Shown here: positions 62,645 through 64,000 of the stretch, piece by piece
Layout: each line of letters opens with the position of its first letter
Numbering within the stretch: position 1 is the stretch's first letter
Source of the DNA: Trogon surrucura
Lineage: Eukaryota; Chordata; Aves; Trogoniformes; Trogonidae
Reading direction: 5' to 3'
DNA length: 64,000 nucleotides
Assembly: GCA_020746105.1 (NCBI GenBank)
Contig: CM036618.1
Location: 123,637,191 to 123,701,190, forward strand
Notes under the pieces: generated by a model
Told to the model about the DNA's origin: nothing
What the model saw: the letters and a program-made list of their open reading frames with translations, nothing else
Database searches by the model: none
Position numbers and translations under genes: made by a program

Positions 62645-63136
62645 GCACTGCCTCCAGCTCTGGAGCCCCCAATGCAAGAAAGATGTGGGCCTGTTGGAGC
62701 AGGTCCAGAGGAGGCCACAAAGATGATCAGAGGGCTGGAGCACCTCTCCTGAGAAGACAGGCTGAGAGAGTTGGGGTTGTTCAGTCTGGAGAAGAGAAGG
62801 CTCTGGGGAGATCTTATAGCACCTCCAGTACCTGAAGGGGACTTACAAGAAAGCTGGGGAGGGACTGTTTACGAGAGTGTGTAGCGACAGGATGAGTGGC
62901 CATAGTTTTAAACTAGAATAGGGTAGATTTAGGTTAGACACTAGGAAGAAGTTCTTTAGCATGAGGGTGGTGAGACACTGGCACAGGTTGTTCAGAGAAG
63001 CTGTGGATGCCTCAACCCTGGACGTGTTCAAAGCTAGATTGGACGGGGCTTTGAGCAACCCCTCCAAGGCAGGGGGGTAGGAACTAGATGATCTTTAAGG
63101 TCGCTTCCAACTCAAACCATTCTATGATTCTATGAA
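62645..63136 (+). mobile_element. CR1 LINE, last ~490 bp (end of ORF2 plus 3' UTR)
   Basis: Continuous CR1 3' sequence: GAGCAGGTCCAGAGGAGGCC, GATCAGAGGGCTGGAGCACC, CTGGAGAAGAGAAGGCTC, ACTGGCACAGGTTGTTCAGA, GGAACTAGATGATCTTTAAG and the terminal TTCTATGATTCTATGA. In-frame stops in the ORF2 tail show it is dead. It is the least diverged CR1 copy in the window by eye. Confidence 0.97.
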
Positions 63137-63261
63137 AAGTCTTCTCTGATCCGGGAGGAAACTTCTGATCAAAACACCCATAAACAAACCTGCCCAGAGC
63201 AGCCAAAGATTCCACCATTCAGGTGGAGTGTAAAACACGTACATTCAAAGACCTGATACAG

Positions 63262-63330
63262 ATCAGGGAGTTGAACTTGGATCTCCTAAATCCAAGAAGG
63301 ATATCTTAACCTCTAGGCAAGAGGCCATTC
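63262..63330 (-). mobile_element. MIR-like/tRNA-SINE head trace
   Basis: GATCAGGGAGTTGAACTTGG, ATCTCCTAAATCC and ATCTTAACCTCTAGGCAAGA resemble the reverse complement of a SINE head (GGGAATTGAACCCAGGTCTC..CTAACCACTAGGC). Confidence 0.5.
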
Positions 63331-63440
63331 TTGGATGTTGCTGTAGGAGTCATTTCATATCGGATGTGAGTCATAAAATATTTGCTGGTAACAGTGAGAC
63401 CCATTCTGCAGCTCAGAGGCCAGAACACTGAACCAGAAAG

Positions 63441-63503
63441 TGCAGGAACATGATGCTGGGTCTCCCGTATGCAAAGCGAGTGCCTTGGCTATCTACTGGT
63501 TTA
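63441..63503 (-). mobile_element. Second MIR-like/tRNA-SINE head trace
   Basis: GATGCTGGGTCTCCCGTATG and GAGTGCCTTGGCTATCTACT match the same SINE head as at 63262-63330, in the same orientation and about 180 bp away. Confidence 0.45.
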
Positions 63504-63896
63504 TTGAGGTAACAAGGAAAAAACAAACCCTTTACGGATCCTGTGTCTTTCAAGTGGAATGGAAAAATCTTGAAATCTCACAACATCTTGTGCAACAGGA
63601 GAACCATTTCCTACCCACTGTTACAGGGGGGCAGATCTGCAGCGTTTATCACCTCCTGTCGCCAAAGCCAGAATCTGGCCTCCTGCCTTCCACCCTAATT
63701 CAGAATGCACTTTCATCTCTAGTATAAACACCGAGAAATATCAAAAGCCCTGTTGACAGTACTGCTCTCATTTTCTGCTTTAAGAAGTTGCCAAAATGTA
63801 CAAAATTAAACTCTCCGAGTCACAGTAGGTTGTTTTGTCAGTTTATCCATTTGGTAATGTAATACTATCGTAACCTCTATCACTCTTGCTCCTTTC

Positions 63897-63919
63897 TTTT
63901 TTTCTCTCCCCTCCTCCCG

Positions 63920-63964
<45 letters not shown>

Positions 63965-63994
63965 CTCTTTCTCTCTTTCTCTCTCTCTTTCTCA
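63897..63994. repeat. (CT)n / CTTT polypyrimidine microsatellite
   Basis: About 15 uninterrupted CT units (63922-63951) followed by CTTT and CTCTTT units, running to within a few bases of the window end. Confidence 0.95.
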
Positions 63995-64000
63995 AGAATT

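Overview
The window is vertebrate genomic DNA, almost certainly from a bird. It carries interspersed CR1 LINE fragments ending in the typical ATTCTATG-type 3' terminus, has short introns, and holds one recognisable protein gene: bone morphogenetic protein 2 (BMP2), on the minus strand. I cannot fix the species from sequence alone.

Layout. About 1-28,370 is the 3' (downstream) flank of BMP2: non-coding DNA with CR1 pieces (12.6 kb, a 1.76-kb one at 14.4-16.1 kb, 18.2 kb, 19.2 kb), MIR-like SINE remains and microsatellites. About 28,375-34,860 is BMP2. It has a long conserved 3' UTR with two conserved poly(A) signals (28,375-29,565), coding exon 3 (29,566-30,410), a 2.4-kb intron 2, coding exon 2 (32,799-33,163, ATG at 33,153), then intron 1, a non-coding first exon and the promoter inside a 3.3-kb CpG island (about 32,430-35,760). 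About 35,760-64,000 is the 5' (upstream) flank: non-coding DNA with CR1 pieces (38.4, 48.7 and 62.6 kb), several MIR-like SINE remains and a long CT tract at the window end. No tRNA, rRNA, CRISPR or other protein gene is supported. The remaining open frames are chance or GC-rich frames, or decayed CR1 coding sequence.

Function. BMP2 encodes a 399-residue secreted TGF-beta-superfamily preproprotein: signal peptide, prodomain, a furin-type REKR site, then a 114-residue seven-cysteine mature ligand. The non-coding sequence is best read as its regulatory setting. I see an extremely conserved AU-rich 3' UTR that includes a tRNA/SINE-like segment, a CpG-island promoter with a CCAAT box, and several motif clusters (SOX/FOX, AP-1/SMAD, CRE, homeodomain/POU) that could be enhancers but are unproven.

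No new multi-gene system is visible. The points most worth checking are the tRNA-like segment in the BMP2 3' UTR, a 50-bp hairpin at 4.9 kb, a fold-back duplication inside the large CR1 copy, and the putative conserved elements.
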